From contig NZ_CP059997.1 in assembly GCF_018736145.1 (NCBI RefSeq), forward strand, positions 3,967,501 to 4,031,500: 64,000 bases of DNA, in the 5' to 3' direction. Of this stretch, positions 1 to 8,706 are shown piece by piece. Below the pieces are notes generated by a model. The model was not told the origin of the DNA. It saw only the letters and a program-made list of their open reading frames with translations, and made no database searches. Positions within the stretch are counted from its first letter, which is position 1; each line of letters opens with the position of its first letter. This DNA comes from Amycolatopsis sp. CA-230715. GTDB taxonomy: Bacteria; Actinomycetota; Actinomycetes; Mycobacteriales; Pseudonocardiaceae. A program made the position numbers and the translations under genes.

Positions 1-1271
1 AAGGCGAGGGCGACGAGGAAGGCGACGTTCTGGTCTTTGGCCAGGATGCCGCCGATGATCGCGACCGCGCCGATCACCAGAGCGGTGTAGCGGGCGACCC
101 GCACTTCGGCCTTCGAGTCGGTTTTGCCGCGTTTGATGACGTTGGCGTACACGTCGTGCGCGAAGCTGGCGGATGCGGTGATGGTCAGCCCGGCGACGAC
201 GGCGAGGATGGTGGCGAAGGCGACCGCGGCGATGAACCCCAACAGAACCGGGCCCCCGAGTGCTTGGGCCAGCAGTGGGGCGGCGGAGTTGACGCCGCCG
301 GGGGCGTTGTTGATCGTGGTGGGCCCGACGAGGGCGCCGGCGCCGTAGCCGAGGACGAGGGTGAACAGGTAGAACACGCCGATCAACCCGATCGCCCAGA
401 CGACGGAGCGGCGGGCGTCGCGGGCGGTGGGCACGGTGTAGAAGCGCATCAGCACGTGCGGCAACCCCGCCGTGCCGAGCACCAACGCGATGCCGAGGGA
501 GAGGAAGTCGAGTTTGCTGGTGCCGGTCTTGCCGTACTGCGCCCCCGGGGAGAGCAGGGCCTGGCCTTTGCTCTTGGGCTGGTCCATGGCGTGCTGGAAC
601 AGGGTGGAGAGGTTGAACCCGTATTTGCCCAGCACCCAGAGGGTCATGGCGAAGGCGCCGATGATGAGCAGGGCGGCTTTGATGATCTGGACCCAGGTGG
701 TGCCCTTCATGCCGCCGATGAGCACGTAGATGATCATGATGACGCCGACCACGGCGATCACCACGGCCTGCCCGGTGGCGCCGGTGACGCCGAGCAGCAG
801 GTTGACCAGGCCCCCCGCGCCGGCCATCTGGGCGAGCAGGTAGAAGAACGACACGGCGAGGGTGGAGATCGCGGCGGCGGCGCGGACGGGGCGTTGGCGC
901 ATGCGGAACGCCAGCACGTCGCCCATGGTGAACTTGCCGGTGTTCCGCAACAACTCCGCCACCAACAACAACGCGACGAGCCAGGCGACGAGGAACCCGA
1001 TCGAGTACAGGAACCCGTCGTAGCCGTTGATCGCGATCGCCCCCGCGATGCCCAGGAACGACGCGGCCGAGAGGTAGTCGCCGGAGATCGCGATGCCGTT
1101 CTGCGGGCCGGTGAACGCCCGCCCCGCGGCGTAGTAGTCCGACGCGGTCTTGGTGTTACGGGAGGCGCGGAACACGATCACCAGGGTGATCGCGACGAAC
1201 GCCGCGAAAATGGCGATGTTCAGCGTCGGGTTCGACCCCGCCACCCCCGCCGCCAGCACGGTGTGACTCAT
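1..1271 (-). CDS. actP: Cation/acetate symporter, SSS family (ActP-like), C-terminus cut by window edge
   Basis: This is a sodium:solute symporter that would import acetate or similar short carboxylates across the cytoplasmic membrane. The ATG at 1271 opens a protein starting MSHTVLAAG, followed by a membrane helix and the family's conserved early block (AISGDYLSAASFLGIAG) about 65 residues in. The reading frame stays open to base 1, so roughly 423 of the usual 500-550 residues are present. The start overlaps the stop of the upstream DUF485 gene as ATGA, so the two are translationally coupled, the arrangement known for yjcH-actP in enteric bacteria. The call is secure at family level; acetate as substrate is inferred from context. 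Confidence 0.93.
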   Translation of the reverse strand, partial: MSHTVLAAGVAGSNPTLNIAIFAAFVAITLVIVFRASRNTKTASDYYAAGRAFTGPQNGIAISGDYLSAASFLGIAGAIAINGYDGFLYSIGFLVAWLVALLLVAELLRNTGKFTMGDVLAFRMRQRPVRAAAAISTLAVSFFYLLAQMAGAGGLVNLLLGVTGATGQAVVIAVVGVIMIIYVLIGGMKGTTWVQIIKAALLIIGAFAMTLWVLGKYGFNLSTLFQHAMDQPKSKGQALLSPGAQYGKTGTSKLDFLSLGIALVLGTAGLPHVLMRFYTVPTARDARRSVVWAIGLIGVFYLFTLVLGYGAGALVGPTTINNAPGGVNSAAPLLAQALGGPVLLGFIAAVAFATILAVVAGLTITASASFAHDVYANVIKRGKTDSKAEVRVARYTALVIGAVAIIGGILAKDQNVAFLVALA

Positions 1272-1618
1272 CGGGCCTCTCCTTCCAGATCAGCACGGAT
1301 CGTGTCCGCGACCGGGTCCAGCTTCCGATTCGCGTACCGCACGTACAAACCCGTGATCACGAACGTCGACACGAACTGCAACAACCCGAAAACCAACCCC
1401 ACCGTCACATTCCCGAACAACTTCGTCGCCATGAACCCATGCGCGTAATCCGCCAGCAACACATACGCCAAATACCACACCACGAACACCACCGTCATCG
1501 GGAACACGAACACCCGCAACCGACGACGCAACTCCACGAATTCCGGGCTCGCCTGGACCTCTTCCCACTTGGTGTCCGCTGTGGACTCGCCGTCGAGGCC
1601 CTCTTCCGTCGCACTCAT
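1268..1618 (-). CDS. DUF485 membrane protein, partner of the acetate symporter
   Basis: This is a 116-residue protein with two membrane helices: a first near residues 40-60 (VFVFPMTVVFVVWYLAYVLL) and a second near 75-95. Between them lies the DUF485 signature GFMATKLFGNVTVGLVFGLLQF. DUF485 proteins are encoded directly upstream of ActP-type symporters, as here. I chose the ATG at 1618 because a GGAGGG ribosome site lies just upstream; a longer frame reaches 1702 but its extra 28 residues are Arg-rich and unlike the family. The stop overlaps the symporter start by four bases. Confidence 0.9.
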   Translation of the reverse strand: MSATEEGLDGESTADTKWEEVQASPEFVELRRRLRVFVFPMTVVFVVWYLAYVLLADYAHGFMATKLFGNVTVGLVFGLLQFVSTFVITGLYVRYANRKLDPVADTIRADLEGEAR

Positions 1619-1926
1619 CGCGACCCTCCTCGTGCTCCGATCGGGCCTTGACACCAACCTGTCGAGTGATGCACCGATCCGCCTTATTCGTTGAACGGTC
1701 ATTACCTGAGCAATACGGAGATCATGCCCCGCATACCCGGCGAGCGCGTGTAATCCGTTTGAGTGAATAGGATTACCGAACGTAGATCGATAGTGGATCG
1801 AGATCGGACGTTATGTCCGCTTGTCGTCGCGATCGAGAAAATCGTCGACACATTCAGTTCACGCGGCGTAGGGAAACCGCCAACCGGGTTCATTCAGCGG
1901 CCGATTACCCCGCCTTGACCGGCCGA
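1619..1926. other. Intergenic region, 308 bases
   Basis: This gap lies upstream of the DUF485-symporter operon and downstream of the second symporter, all on the minus strand. It is clearly more AT-rich than its surroundings around 1690-1870, as expected for a promoter driving the DUF485 gene. I see no convincing gene; short frames here have poor codon use. GATCGA-type words recur around 1785-1802 but no clean operator can be named. Confidence 0.5.
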
Positions 1927-3708
1927 CTACTTGCGATGCCGTCCCTTGCCCATCCGCACCTTTTCCTCGGCCTGCCCGAACCGGGCGACCGCGCGGTCGC
2001 GCATGAACCCGAGCGGATCCGGCGCGTGCAGCCTGAGCATGATCGGGTTGACGTCGGCCGGCACGTGCTTGCGGGTGGCGAGGCTGATCAGCACGGTCAC
2101 GATGAACGCGGCGGGCACGGTGACGATCGCGGGCTGCTCGGACCACCACGGCATGTACCAGCCGGTGTACGAGCAGAGGTTGTTGTACACCAACGCCCCC
2201 AGCACGGAACCGCCGCCGACGATCATGCCCGCCATCGCGCCGGGCCAGGTCAGGCCGCGCCACCAGATCCCGAGCACCAGCAGCGGGGAGAACGTGGACG
2301 CGGCGAGCGCGAAGGTCATCCCGATGCTGATCGAAATGTCCGGCGGCCGCAGCACCACCGCCAGCGTCGCGGCGACCGCGACCACGAGCACGGTCGCCAG
2401 CCTGAAGTCCTTGACCCGCCCGGGAAGCATGTCGGTGGAGACCACCCCGGCCACGCTCACCAGCAGCCCCGACGAGGTCGACAGGAAGGCCGCGAACGCG
2501 CCCGCCGCGACCACCGCGCCGATGATCTGCCCGAGCACGCCCGGCACCATCGCGGACGGCAGCAGCAGCACCGCGCCGTCGGACCGCCCCGACACCAGCA
2601 GCTTCGGCACGTACATCCGCGCGAGCGCGCCGAAGATCGTCGGGAACAGGTAGAACAGCCCGAGCAGCAACAGCACGTGCACGGTGGTGCGGCGCGCGGC
2701 CTTGCCGTCGGGGTTGGTGTAGAAGCGCACCAGCACGTGCGGGAGGCCCATCGTGCCGAAGAAGGTCGCGAAGATCAGCGAGTACGTGGTGAGCAGGTCG
2801 TCGACCCCGCTGGACGACGGGCGCAGCCAGTTCTCGTTGTGCACCGGCGCACCCGAGACGACCGGGACCGACGCACCGGCCGGGAAGGTCAGCGTGGTCC
2901 CGTCGGCGACTTCGTGCTCGCTGTTCGCGAGCCACACGGCCTCGTGGTCGGCCTTCGCGCCGGGATCGCGGACGCGCACCGCGGTCAGGTTGTCGACCTG
3001 CAGCCGCACGCCCGTCTGGACGTCGATGTGCGTGTTTTCGGTGAACACCGGCGAGGTCGGCGCGGCGAGCGGGGTCGCCCCCTCCGGCGCGCCACCGGTC
3101 CAGAACACCGCGCACAGCACGAACGTGGGCGCCGCGATCGCGAACAGCTTGAGCCAGTACTGGAACGCCTGCACGACGGTGATCGCGCGCATGCCGCCGC
3201 CGATCACGTTGAGCGCCACCAGCATCGTCACCACGATCGCGCCGAGCCAGACCGGGGTGGGCAGGATGATCGCCAGCGACAGCCCGGCGCCCTGCAACTG
3301 CGGCACCATGTAGAGCACGCCGATGAACACCACGAAAGCGGTGGAAAACCGCCGCAGCGAACGGGATTCGAGGCGCGCTTCGACGAAGTCGGGCAGCGTG
3401 TAGGCCCCGGACCGGCGCAGCGGCGCGGCCACGAACAGCATCAGGAGCAGGTAGCCCGCGGTGAAGCCGATCGGGTACCACAGCGCGTCCGCGCCGTCCT
3501 TCAGCACGACCCCGGCGACACCGAGGAACGACGCCGCGGACAGGTACTCGCCCGAGATCGCGGCGGCGTTGCGGCGCGAGCGGACGGTCCGGCGGGCGAC
3601 CAGGAAGTCGTGCGTCGTGGTGGCGAACCGGGACGAGCGGTGCCCGAGCAGATAGGTGACGGCCGCGACCACGACGATCGCCGCCAACGCCCACGGGTTC
3701 AGCTGCAC
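1927..3708 (-). CDS. Second sodium:solute symporter (SSS family, acetate/carboxylate type)
   Basis: This is a 593-residue membrane transporter with the SSS core block ISGEYLSAASFLGVAGVVL near residues 51-69 and about 13 predicted helices. A hydrophilic insert of about 100 residues (roughly 205-310) sits after the fifth or sixth helix and is longer than in ActP; it probably forms an extracellular loop. The start is the GTG at 3708, behind a GAGGA site about nine bases upstream. A 41-base gap separates it from the small membrane protein gene upstream, and the LytTR/LytS pair follows further upstream on the same strand. Pairs of SSS symporter and LytS-type systems are common in actinobacteria, so induction by an external carboxylate is plausible but inferred. 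Confidence 0.9.
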   Translation of the reverse strand: MQLNPWALAAIVVVAAVTYLLGHRSSRFATTTHDFLVARRTVRSRRNAAAISGEYLSAASFLGVAGVVLKDGADALWYPIGFTAGYLLLMLFVAAPLRRSGAYTLPDFVEARLESRSLRRFSTAFVVFIGVLYMVPQLQGAGLSLAIILPTPVWLGAIVVTMLVALNVIGGGMRAITVVQAFQYWLKLFAIAAPTFVLCAVFWTGGAPEGATPLAAPTSPVFTENTHIDVQTGVRLQVDNLTAVRVRDPGAKADHEAVWLANSEHEVADGTTLTFPAGASVPVVSGAPVHNENWLRPSSSGVDDLLTTYSLIFATFFGTMGLPHVLVRFYTNPDGKAARRTTVHVLLLLGLFYLFPTIFGALARMYVPKLLVSGRSDGAVLLLPSAMVPGVLGQIIGAVVAAGAFAAFLSTSSGLLVSVAGVVSTDMLPGRVKDFRLATVLVVAVAATLAVVLRPPDISISIGMTFALAASTFSPLLVLGIWWRGLTWPGAMAGMIVGGGSVLGALVYNNLCSYTGWYMPWWSEQPAIVTVPAAFIVTVLISLATRKHVPADVNPIMLRLHAPDPLGFMRDRAVARFGQAEEKVRMGKGRHRK

Positions 3709-3749
3709 AACGGAAATCCTCGCACCTGGCTGCTCGGCGGTGCCGAGGT

Positions 3750-4253
3750 CTAGCTCTCGATCATGTCGACGAAGTCACGTTCATGCCGTTCGGCGAGCCG
3801 GTTGTACCAGAGCCCGACACCGAACAGCAGGGGAAACGGTACGACGCCGAGCAGGAACCACGGCAACGGCACGCCGATCACGGACGCCCCGGCGAACCCC
3901 GGCAGGAGGAAGAACAGCACGGGAAGCGACCCGAGCACCCCCACCACGAGCACGGCGAGCAGGAGCCCGGTCCGCAGCTGCGCCTTCACCAGGTCCTTGA
4001 TGAGCAGCTCGCCCCAGCTCGTCTGCTCCTCGAGTTCGACCCGCGCGCGCAGGGTCGTGGTGCCCTGCTTGGGATCGGCGAGCACGACCCGCTGGCGGCG
4101 CGGCGGTTTGACCTGCGGCGCCGGGGTCAGCGGTGCGGGCGCGGGCGGTACCGGCTCGGCCGCGGGCGGCGGGCGCGGCGGGAGGTTCTTGCCGAGCGTC
4201 GGGTCCGGTTCGCGGACCCCGTCGATCCGGCGCTGGTACTCGTCGGCGGCCAC
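3750..4253 (-). CDS. Small two-helix membrane protein linked to the symporter
   Basis: This is a 167-residue protein with a Pro-rich hydrophilic N-terminal half (about residues 20-60), then two membrane helices near 100-122 and 128-150, ending in a short charged tail. The GTG at 4253 is chosen because it starts five bases after the stop of the LytTR regulator gene, implying coupling. The pattern (charged N-terminus, two helices, next to an SSS symporter) resembles the small partner subunits such as DUF485 or DUF4212 that accompany these transporters, but I do not recognise a specific family. A role as accessory subunit of the 1927-3708 symporter is an inference from position. Confidence 0.75.
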   Translation of the reverse strand: MAADEYQRRIDGVREPDPTLGKNLPPRPPPAAEPVPPAPAPLTPAPQVKPPRRQRVVLADPKQGTTTLRARVELEEQTSWGELLIKDLVKAQLRTGLLLAVLVVGVLGSLPVLFFLLPGFAGASVIGVPLPWFLLGVVPFPLLFGVGLWYNRLAERHERDFVDMIES

Positions 4254-4258
4254 CGGGC

Positions 4259-5098
4259 CTACCCGTTCCGCGCGGAACCGACCAGCCGGTCCTTCAGCTC
4301 GCGGGTGTGGCGCCTGCTCACCGGCAGCACCTTCTCCTCGTTGCCGATCACCACCTGGTAGCCGCCCTGGCCCATGCGCAGTTCGGTGATCAGCGGCAGC
4401 GCGACCAGGAAGGAGCGGTGGATGCGGACGAACCCGGCCTTCTCCCACCGCTCTTCGAGCTGGGCGAGCGGGATGCGGACGAGGTGGCTGCCCTCGGTGG
4501 TGAACAACCGCGCGTAGTCGCCCTGCGCCTCGACCCAGCGGACGGTGGACCGCGGGATGAGCTTGGTGGTGCCGGCGAGCTCGACGGGGATGACCTCGTC
4601 GTCGTTCTTGACCGGCTCGGCACCGGGCACGGCCTCGGCGATCGGGTTGCTCAGCAGCTTCTCGACGACCCGCTTGACGGCGCGGTCCAGCCGCTCCTGC
4701 TGGCACGGCTTGAGCACGTAGTCGACGGCGCCGAGGTCGAACGCGTTGACCGCCTCGTGCGCGTGGCCGGTGACGAAGACGAGCACCGGTGCGGGATCGA
4801 GCGCGGCGAACACGCGCGACATCTCCATCCCGGACAGACCGGGCATTTCGAGATCGGCGAAGACGGCGTCGATGGCCGGGTACCCGAGCTCGCGTCGTCG
4901 GCGGACCTCCGCGTCGTCCGTCGAGAGCATGCGCAGCGCGTCGGACGCGTCGGACGCGCTGAACACGCGGCGGACGTTCGCGTTGTTCATCAGGCAGTGC
5001 GAAAGTTCGGCAAGGCCGTGTGGCTCATCGTCCACGGCGAGGACGAGGAGCTGCCTGGGGTCTGGGGTGTCTTCGTGAGCACTCACAGTGACTCGCAT
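4259..5098 (-). CDS. LytTR-family response regulator
   Basis: This protein has an N-terminal receiver domain (acidic pair in LAVDDEPHG, phosphoacceptor Asp in FADLEMPG, Thr/Lys switch residues in FVTGHAH and YVLKP) and a C-terminal LytTR DNA-binding domain (WVEAQGDYARLFTTEGSH, VRIHRSFLV, LPVSRRHTRELKDRL). It would be phosphorylated by the LytS-like kinase at 6068-7393 and bind DNA as a dimer. The start is uncertain: ATGs at 5107 and 5098 and a GTG at 5086 are all possible, and only the last has a GGGCAGGA site at reasonable distance. YpdB/BtsR-type relatives activate carboxylate transporter genes, which suits the two symporters downstream. Confidence 0.88.
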   Translation of the reverse strand: MRVTVSAHEDTPDPRQLLVLAVDDEPHGLAELSHCLMNNANVRRVFSASDASDALRMLSTDDAEVRRRRELGYPAIDAVFADLEMPGLSGMEMSRVFAALDPAPVLVFVTGHAHEAVNAFDLGAVDYVLKPCQQERLDRAVKRVVEKLLSNPIAEAVPGAEPVKNDDEVIPVELAGTTKLIPRSTVRWVEAQGDYARLFTTEGSHLVRIPLAQLEERWEKAGFVRIHRSFLVALPLITELRMGQGGYQVVIGNEEKVLPVSRRHTRELKDRLVGSARNG

Positions 5099-5203
5099 CC
5101 TGCCCATTGCAGGCCGCAATGTCCAGAGGCAGCGCGCCGCGCGTGAGAACACCCTGGACGAAAGACGCGCACGGGGCGCCCGAAGTCTGCCGCCGTTCGG
5201 GGG

Positions 5204-6049
5204 TCAGAGGCCGAAACGCGACCACGTCGCGCGCTGGCTCACCGCGTCGAGCATCGCCGACGCCGCCGCGGGCGCCGACAGCCCGAGCTTCGCGAGCAGC
5301 GGCCGCTTCGGCTCCGCGATCGAGATTTCCGCGCCGGGGTACCGGTCTTCGATCACCTCACGCAGGTTGCCGATCCCGTCCACCAGGCCGAGTTCGAGCG
5401 CCTGCTGGCCGAGCCACACGTCACCGGTGAACAGGTCCTCGGCGTCGCTCAGCCGGTCACCGCGCCGCTCGCGGACCCACGAGACGAACACCTCGTGCAG
5501 CTGGGAGTGCATTTTCTTGAGCCACTCGACGTCCTCCGGCTTCTCCGGGCTGAACGGGTCGAGCCGCGACTTGTTCTCCCCCGCGGTGTGCAGCCTGCGC
5601 TCCACGCCGAACCGCTCGAGCAGCCCGGTGAACCCGAACCCGCCGCTGAGCACCCCGATCGAGCCGACCATCGAGGTCCGGTGCGCGAAGATCTCGTCCG
5701 CCGCGCAGGCCAGCCAATATCCGCCGGACGCGGCGACGTCCTCGGCGAACGCGAGCACCGGCACGTCCTTGCGGTCCGCGAGCTGGCGGATCCGCTCGGC
5801 GACCAGGCCGGACTGGGTCGGCGCCCCGCCGGGCGAATTGATCAGCAGCGCGACCGCCCGCAGCCGGTCGTGGTCGAACGCGCGGGTCAGCGCCGACTCC
5901 ATCGAGGCGAGGTTGATCGAACCCCTGGCCAGCGGGGACGGCGTCGGCGTGATCACCCCGTGCAGTTTCACCACGGCGACCACGTCCGACCGGTCGACCC
6001 GGTCCGCGAGCGCCGGAATGCGCGAAGCCAGCTTGTCGGTCATGCCCAT
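5204..6049 (-). CDS. S49-family serine peptidase (signal peptide peptidase SppA-like)
   Basis: This is a 281-residue ClpP/crotonase-fold protease. The nucleophile is Ser108 in DVAASGGYW and the general base is Lys160 in ENKSRLDPF; the oxyanion region NSPGGAPTQSG (71-81) and TSMVGSIGVL (126-134) are also intact. No signal peptide or membrane anchor is evident, unlike E. coli SppA, so it matches the short single-domain actinobacterial form. It sits between a two-component kinase and its regulator on the same strand, 18 bases after the kinase gene. Whether it processes a membrane protein of this locus is speculative. Confidence 0.9.
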   Translation of the reverse strand: MGMTDKLASRIPALADRVDRSDVVAVVKLHGVITPTPSPLARGSINLASMESALTRAFDHDRLRAVALLINSPGGAPTQSGLVAERIRQLADRKDVPVLAFAEDVAASGGYWLACAADEIFAHRTSMVGSIGVLSGGFGFTGLLERFGVERRLHTAGENKSRLDPFSPEKPEDVEWLKKMHSQLHEVFVSWVRERRGDRLSDAEDLFTGDVWLGQQALELGLVDGIGNLREVIEDRYPGAEISIAEPKRPLLAKLGLSAPAAASAMLDAVSQRATWSRFGL

Positions 6050-6067
6050 GGGTCCACCCTAGGCACT

Positions 6068-7393
6068 TCAGGCTCGGCGGGCCGCTCGGTCATGGCGGCC
6101 GGGCTGGGCCGGTGGCTCTCGCGGAGTCTGTTCCGGCACCTCGGCCGAGGACGACGAGTAGTCGGGCAGGTTCGTGCGGACGCCGGGCGCGAACTTCGGC
6201 ACCCGCAGCGTCACCTTCATGCCCGCGCCGGGGGCCGTTTCCACCATCAGCGCGTACTCGTCGCCGAAGAGCTGCCGCATGCGCTGGTTGATGTTGCCGA
6301 GCCCGACGTGCGCGCCGCTGCGGTGCGAGTCGCGCAGTTCCTTCAGCCGCATCGGGTCCATGCCGATGCCGTCGTCCTCGACGCTGATCAGCGCTTCGGT
6401 GCCGTAGTCCTGCGCGGTCACGGTGACCATGCCGCCGGTCGGCTTGTTCGCCAGCCCGTGCTTGACCGCGTTCTCCACCAGCGGCTGGATGATCAGGAAC
6501 GGCACCACCACCGACAGCACCTCGGGGGCGATCTTCAGCCGTACCTCGAGCCTGCCGCCGAACCGCGCGCTTTCGATCGTCAGGTAGCGGTCGATGTTCC
6601 GCAGTTCCTCGGCGAGCGAGGTGAACATGCCCGAGGTCCGGAACGAGTAGCGCGTGAAGTCGGCGAACTCCTGCAGCAGGTCGCGCGCCTCCTCGGGGTC
6701 GGTGCGGATGAGCGAGGAGATCGTGTTCAGCGCGTTGTAGACGAAATGGGGCGAGATCTGCGCGCGCAGCGCCTTGATCTCGGCCTGCTGCAGCTGGTGC
6801 TTGGACTCGTCGAGGCGGGCCAGCTCGAACTGGGTGCAGACGAACTGCGCGACCGCGTCGGCCATCTGCACGATCCGCTTCCCGCGCGACTTCCCGACCA
6901 CGATCAGCGCGGCCTCGGTGCTGTTCTCCACGATGAGCGGGACGATGACCGCGGTGCGCATCCGGCAGGTGCCGCGGTGGTTGCACGGCATCTTCTCGTG
7001 CCCGACGACCTCGCGCCGCGCCTTGCGGATCGCCGACCCGATCGCCTCGACCAGGTCGACGTAGTGGTCGTTCGCCTCGCCGTCCCAGGACAGGAGCGTG
7101 CCCTCACCGTCGGTGATCCCGACCGCGACGCACTTGAGCAGTTCGAGCAGGCGCGAGGTGATCCTGTCCGCGCTGTTCTCGTCGATCCCCTCGCGCAGGT
7201 CGGGCGTGGCCTTCGACATCAGGTAGACCGCCTCGAGCATGGCGTCCTCGATGACGTTGTTCGGCCGCCGGGCGCGCACGATCACGACACCGAGCACGAT
7301 CAGCGCAACCACGAAGGCACCCCACGGGATGAGCTGCGCGATCGGCCATTCGGACACGGCGTCAATGCTCTGCGCTACACCATCCAGGTGCAA
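6068..7393 (-). CDS. LytS/YpdA-type sensor histidine kinase
   Basis: This 441-residue kinase has a single N-terminal membrane helix (about residues 22-41), a GAF-like sensory region (about 60-190) that includes CNHRGTCRM, a His_kinase domain with the phosphoacceptor in SPHFVYNALNTI, and a HATPase domain (VENAVKHGLANK, EDDGIGMDP, GLGNINQRM). The C-terminus is a disordered Pro/Arg-rich tail. It lacks the multi-helix 5TM-LytS input module, so sensing is likely cytoplasmic. The start is a TTG at 7393; a GTG at 7357 would remove part of the region before the helix. The cognate regulator is the LytTR protein at 4259-5098. Confidence 0.88.
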   Translation of the reverse strand: MHLDGVAQSIDAVSEWPIAQLIPWGAFVVALIVLGVVIVRARRPNNVIEDAMLEAVYLMSKATPDLREGIDENSADRITSRLLELLKCVAVGITDGEGTLLSWDGEANDHYVDLVEAIGSAIRKARREVVGHEKMPCNHRGTCRMRTAVIVPLIVENSTEAALIVVGKSRGKRIVQMADAVAQFVCTQFELARLDESKHQLQQAEIKALRAQISPHFVYNALNTISSLIRTDPEEARDLLQEFADFTRYSFRTSGMFTSLAEELRNIDRYLTIESARFGGRLEVRLKIAPEVLSVVVPFLIIQPLVENAVKHGLANKPTGGMVTVTAQDYGTEALISVEDDGIGMDPMRLKELRDSHRSGAHVGLGNINQRMRQLFGDEYALMVETAPGAGMKVTLRVPKFAPGVRTNLPDYSSSSAEVPEQTPREPPAQPGRHDRAARRA

Positions 7394-7764
7394 GGGTTGC
7401 TACCCACTTTCTGTGCAGTTGTGACCGCCGGACGGCGTTCTGCCACGGCCCGAGTCTAGTGAGGGCTGGCCCCGCCCCACTGGATGACCGGCGGCGCAGC
7501 GATGGCTACCCGGGGTGGTACCCGCCAGGGTTTGACGACGGCGCGCCCCGGACGCGGCGACGGGTGACCGCTGTTCGACTGTCCCTTGAGGACAGTCGCG
7601 CACGCGACGGACGAAGCGTCCCTTGTGGACCCTCCGATCGCGGCGCACGGGTACTCCGATCGTTGGCGCGGGCGAAACAGGGCGTGCCCGAAGTGGGCCC
7701 GATCGGGTACGGTGTCTGGCTCGAACGGCTCACCGCGCCGTCCCGGCTGCCTGTGCGGCCGGAG
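7394..7764. other. Intergenic region with an inverted repeat and near-direct repeats
   Basis: This 371-base gap separates the kinase gene (minus, starting 7393) from the 3' end of the glycosylase gene. It holds a perfect 9-base inverted repeat, CGACTGTCC-5-GGACAGTCG at 7576-7598. Its core 13-mer GTCCCTTGAGGAC (7581-7593) recurs with one change as GTCCCTTGTGGAC at 7618-7630. No credible gene is seen. Confidence 0.6.
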
Positions 7765-7800
7765 TCGCGCGGGCCCGTCGTGGGGGGCGGGCCCGCGCGA
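7765..7800 (-). terminator. Terminator hairpin after the Fpg/Nei gene
   Basis: A perfect 12-base inverted repeat, TCGCGCGGGCCC (7765-7776) and its complement (7789-7800), encloses a 12-base loop. It begins three bases past the glycosylase stop codon at 7804-7806. There is no T-run, which is usual for actinobacterial hairpin terminators. Confidence 0.75.
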
Positions 7801-7803
7801 CCG

Positions 7804-8658
7804 CTACTTCAGCAGGCGCGACATCCGCCGGTCGGCGAGCGGTTTGCCGCCGGTCTGGCACGTCGGGCAGTACTGGAAAGCCTTGTCCGCGAACGAAATC
7901 TCGCGCACCGTGTCACCGCACACCGGGCACGGCAGGCCAGCGCGGGCGTGCACCCGCAGACCGGATCGCTTCTCCCCCTTGAGCCTCGCGGCGGACTGCC
8001 CGACGGAGCGCTCCACCGCGTCGAGGAGGATCTGCCGCATCGCGTCGGCGAGCCGGTCGAGCGCGGCGTCGTCGAGCTTGCCCGGCGTCGAGTAGGGCGA
8101 CAGCTTGGCGGCGTGCATGATCTCGTCGGAGTAGGCGTTGCCGATCCCGGCGATGAGCGACTGGTCGGTGAGCGCGGTCTTCAACCGCTCCGTGCGGCCC
8201 GCGAACAGCTCGCCGAGCTTCGCGCGGTCCACCTCCAGCGCGTCGGGACCGAGCCTGGCGATGCTCGGGATCTCACCGGGATCGCGCACGATCCACACCG
8301 CGAGCCCCTTCTTGGTGCCCGCCTCGGTGAGGTCGAACCCCGGGCCGTCCAGGTGCACGCGCAGCGCGATGGGCCCCTTGCCGCCCGGTTTCGGCGGCGC
8401 CGGGGGCAGCGAGTCCGACCAGCGCAGCCAGCCCGCCCTCGCCAGGTGCGTCACCAGGTGCAGCTCGCCGCACACCAGGTCGAGGTGCTTCCCGTGCCTC
8501 GACGCCCCGGTGACCTCGCGGCCGTGCAGGTCCGTCCACGCGGGACTGACGGTCTTCAGCACCGTCATGGAGGCGACGTCGACGCGGGTGACCGTGCGGC
8601 CTTCCGCGTGCTCACGAAGGTGGTGTGCGAGCGCCTCGACCTCGGGTAGCTCCGGCAT
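7804..8658 (-). CDS. Fpg/Nei-family DNA glycosylase/AP lyase
   Basis: This is a base-excision repair enzyme that removes oxidised bases and cleaves the abasic site. The protein (284 residues) starts with the diagnostic MPELPEVEA, so Pro1 of the processed chain and Glu2 are in place. It has the helix-two-turn-helix motif (DQSLIAGIGNAYSDEI) and a C-terminal four-cysteine zinc finger (CPVCGD ... YCPTCQTGG). The sequence HAAKLSPYSTPGKL sits where family members contact the everted base. It is transcribed with, and 48 bases downstream of, a small membrane protein gene. It may be Fpg2/Nei-like rather than canonical MutM, so no symbol is given. Confidence 0.94.
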   Translation of the reverse strand: MPELPEVEALAHHLREHAEGRTVTRVDVASMTVLKTVSPAWTDLHGREVTGASRHGKHLDLVCGELHLVTHLARAGWLRWSDSLPPAPPKPGGKGPIALRVHLDGPGFDLTEAGTKKGLAVWIVRDPGEIPSIARLGPDALEVDRAKLGELFAGRTERLKTALTDQSLIAGIGNAYSDEIMHAAKLSPYSTPGKLDDAALDRLADAMRQILLDAVERSVGQSAARLKGEKRSGLRVHARAGLPCPVCGDTVREISFADKAFQYCPTCQTGGKPLADRRMSRLLK

Positions 8659-8706
8659 CGCGTGTCACTCCAGTCCCGGGCGCACTCCTCGCCCCGGGCC
8701 ATCATC

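Noticed and set aside
156..1448. Long plus-strand open frame of 430 codons opposite the acetate symporter
   Set aside because: It is the antisense shadow of the symporter and DUF485 genes: the product is Gly/Asp/Gln/His-rich with no fold, and the minus-strand frame has clear family motifs.
1813..3753. Plus-strand frame of 646 codons and overlapping minus-strand frame of 611 codons
   Set aside because: Both are shadows of the SSS symporter at 1927-3708; the products are Arg/His/Pro-rich and lack any domain.
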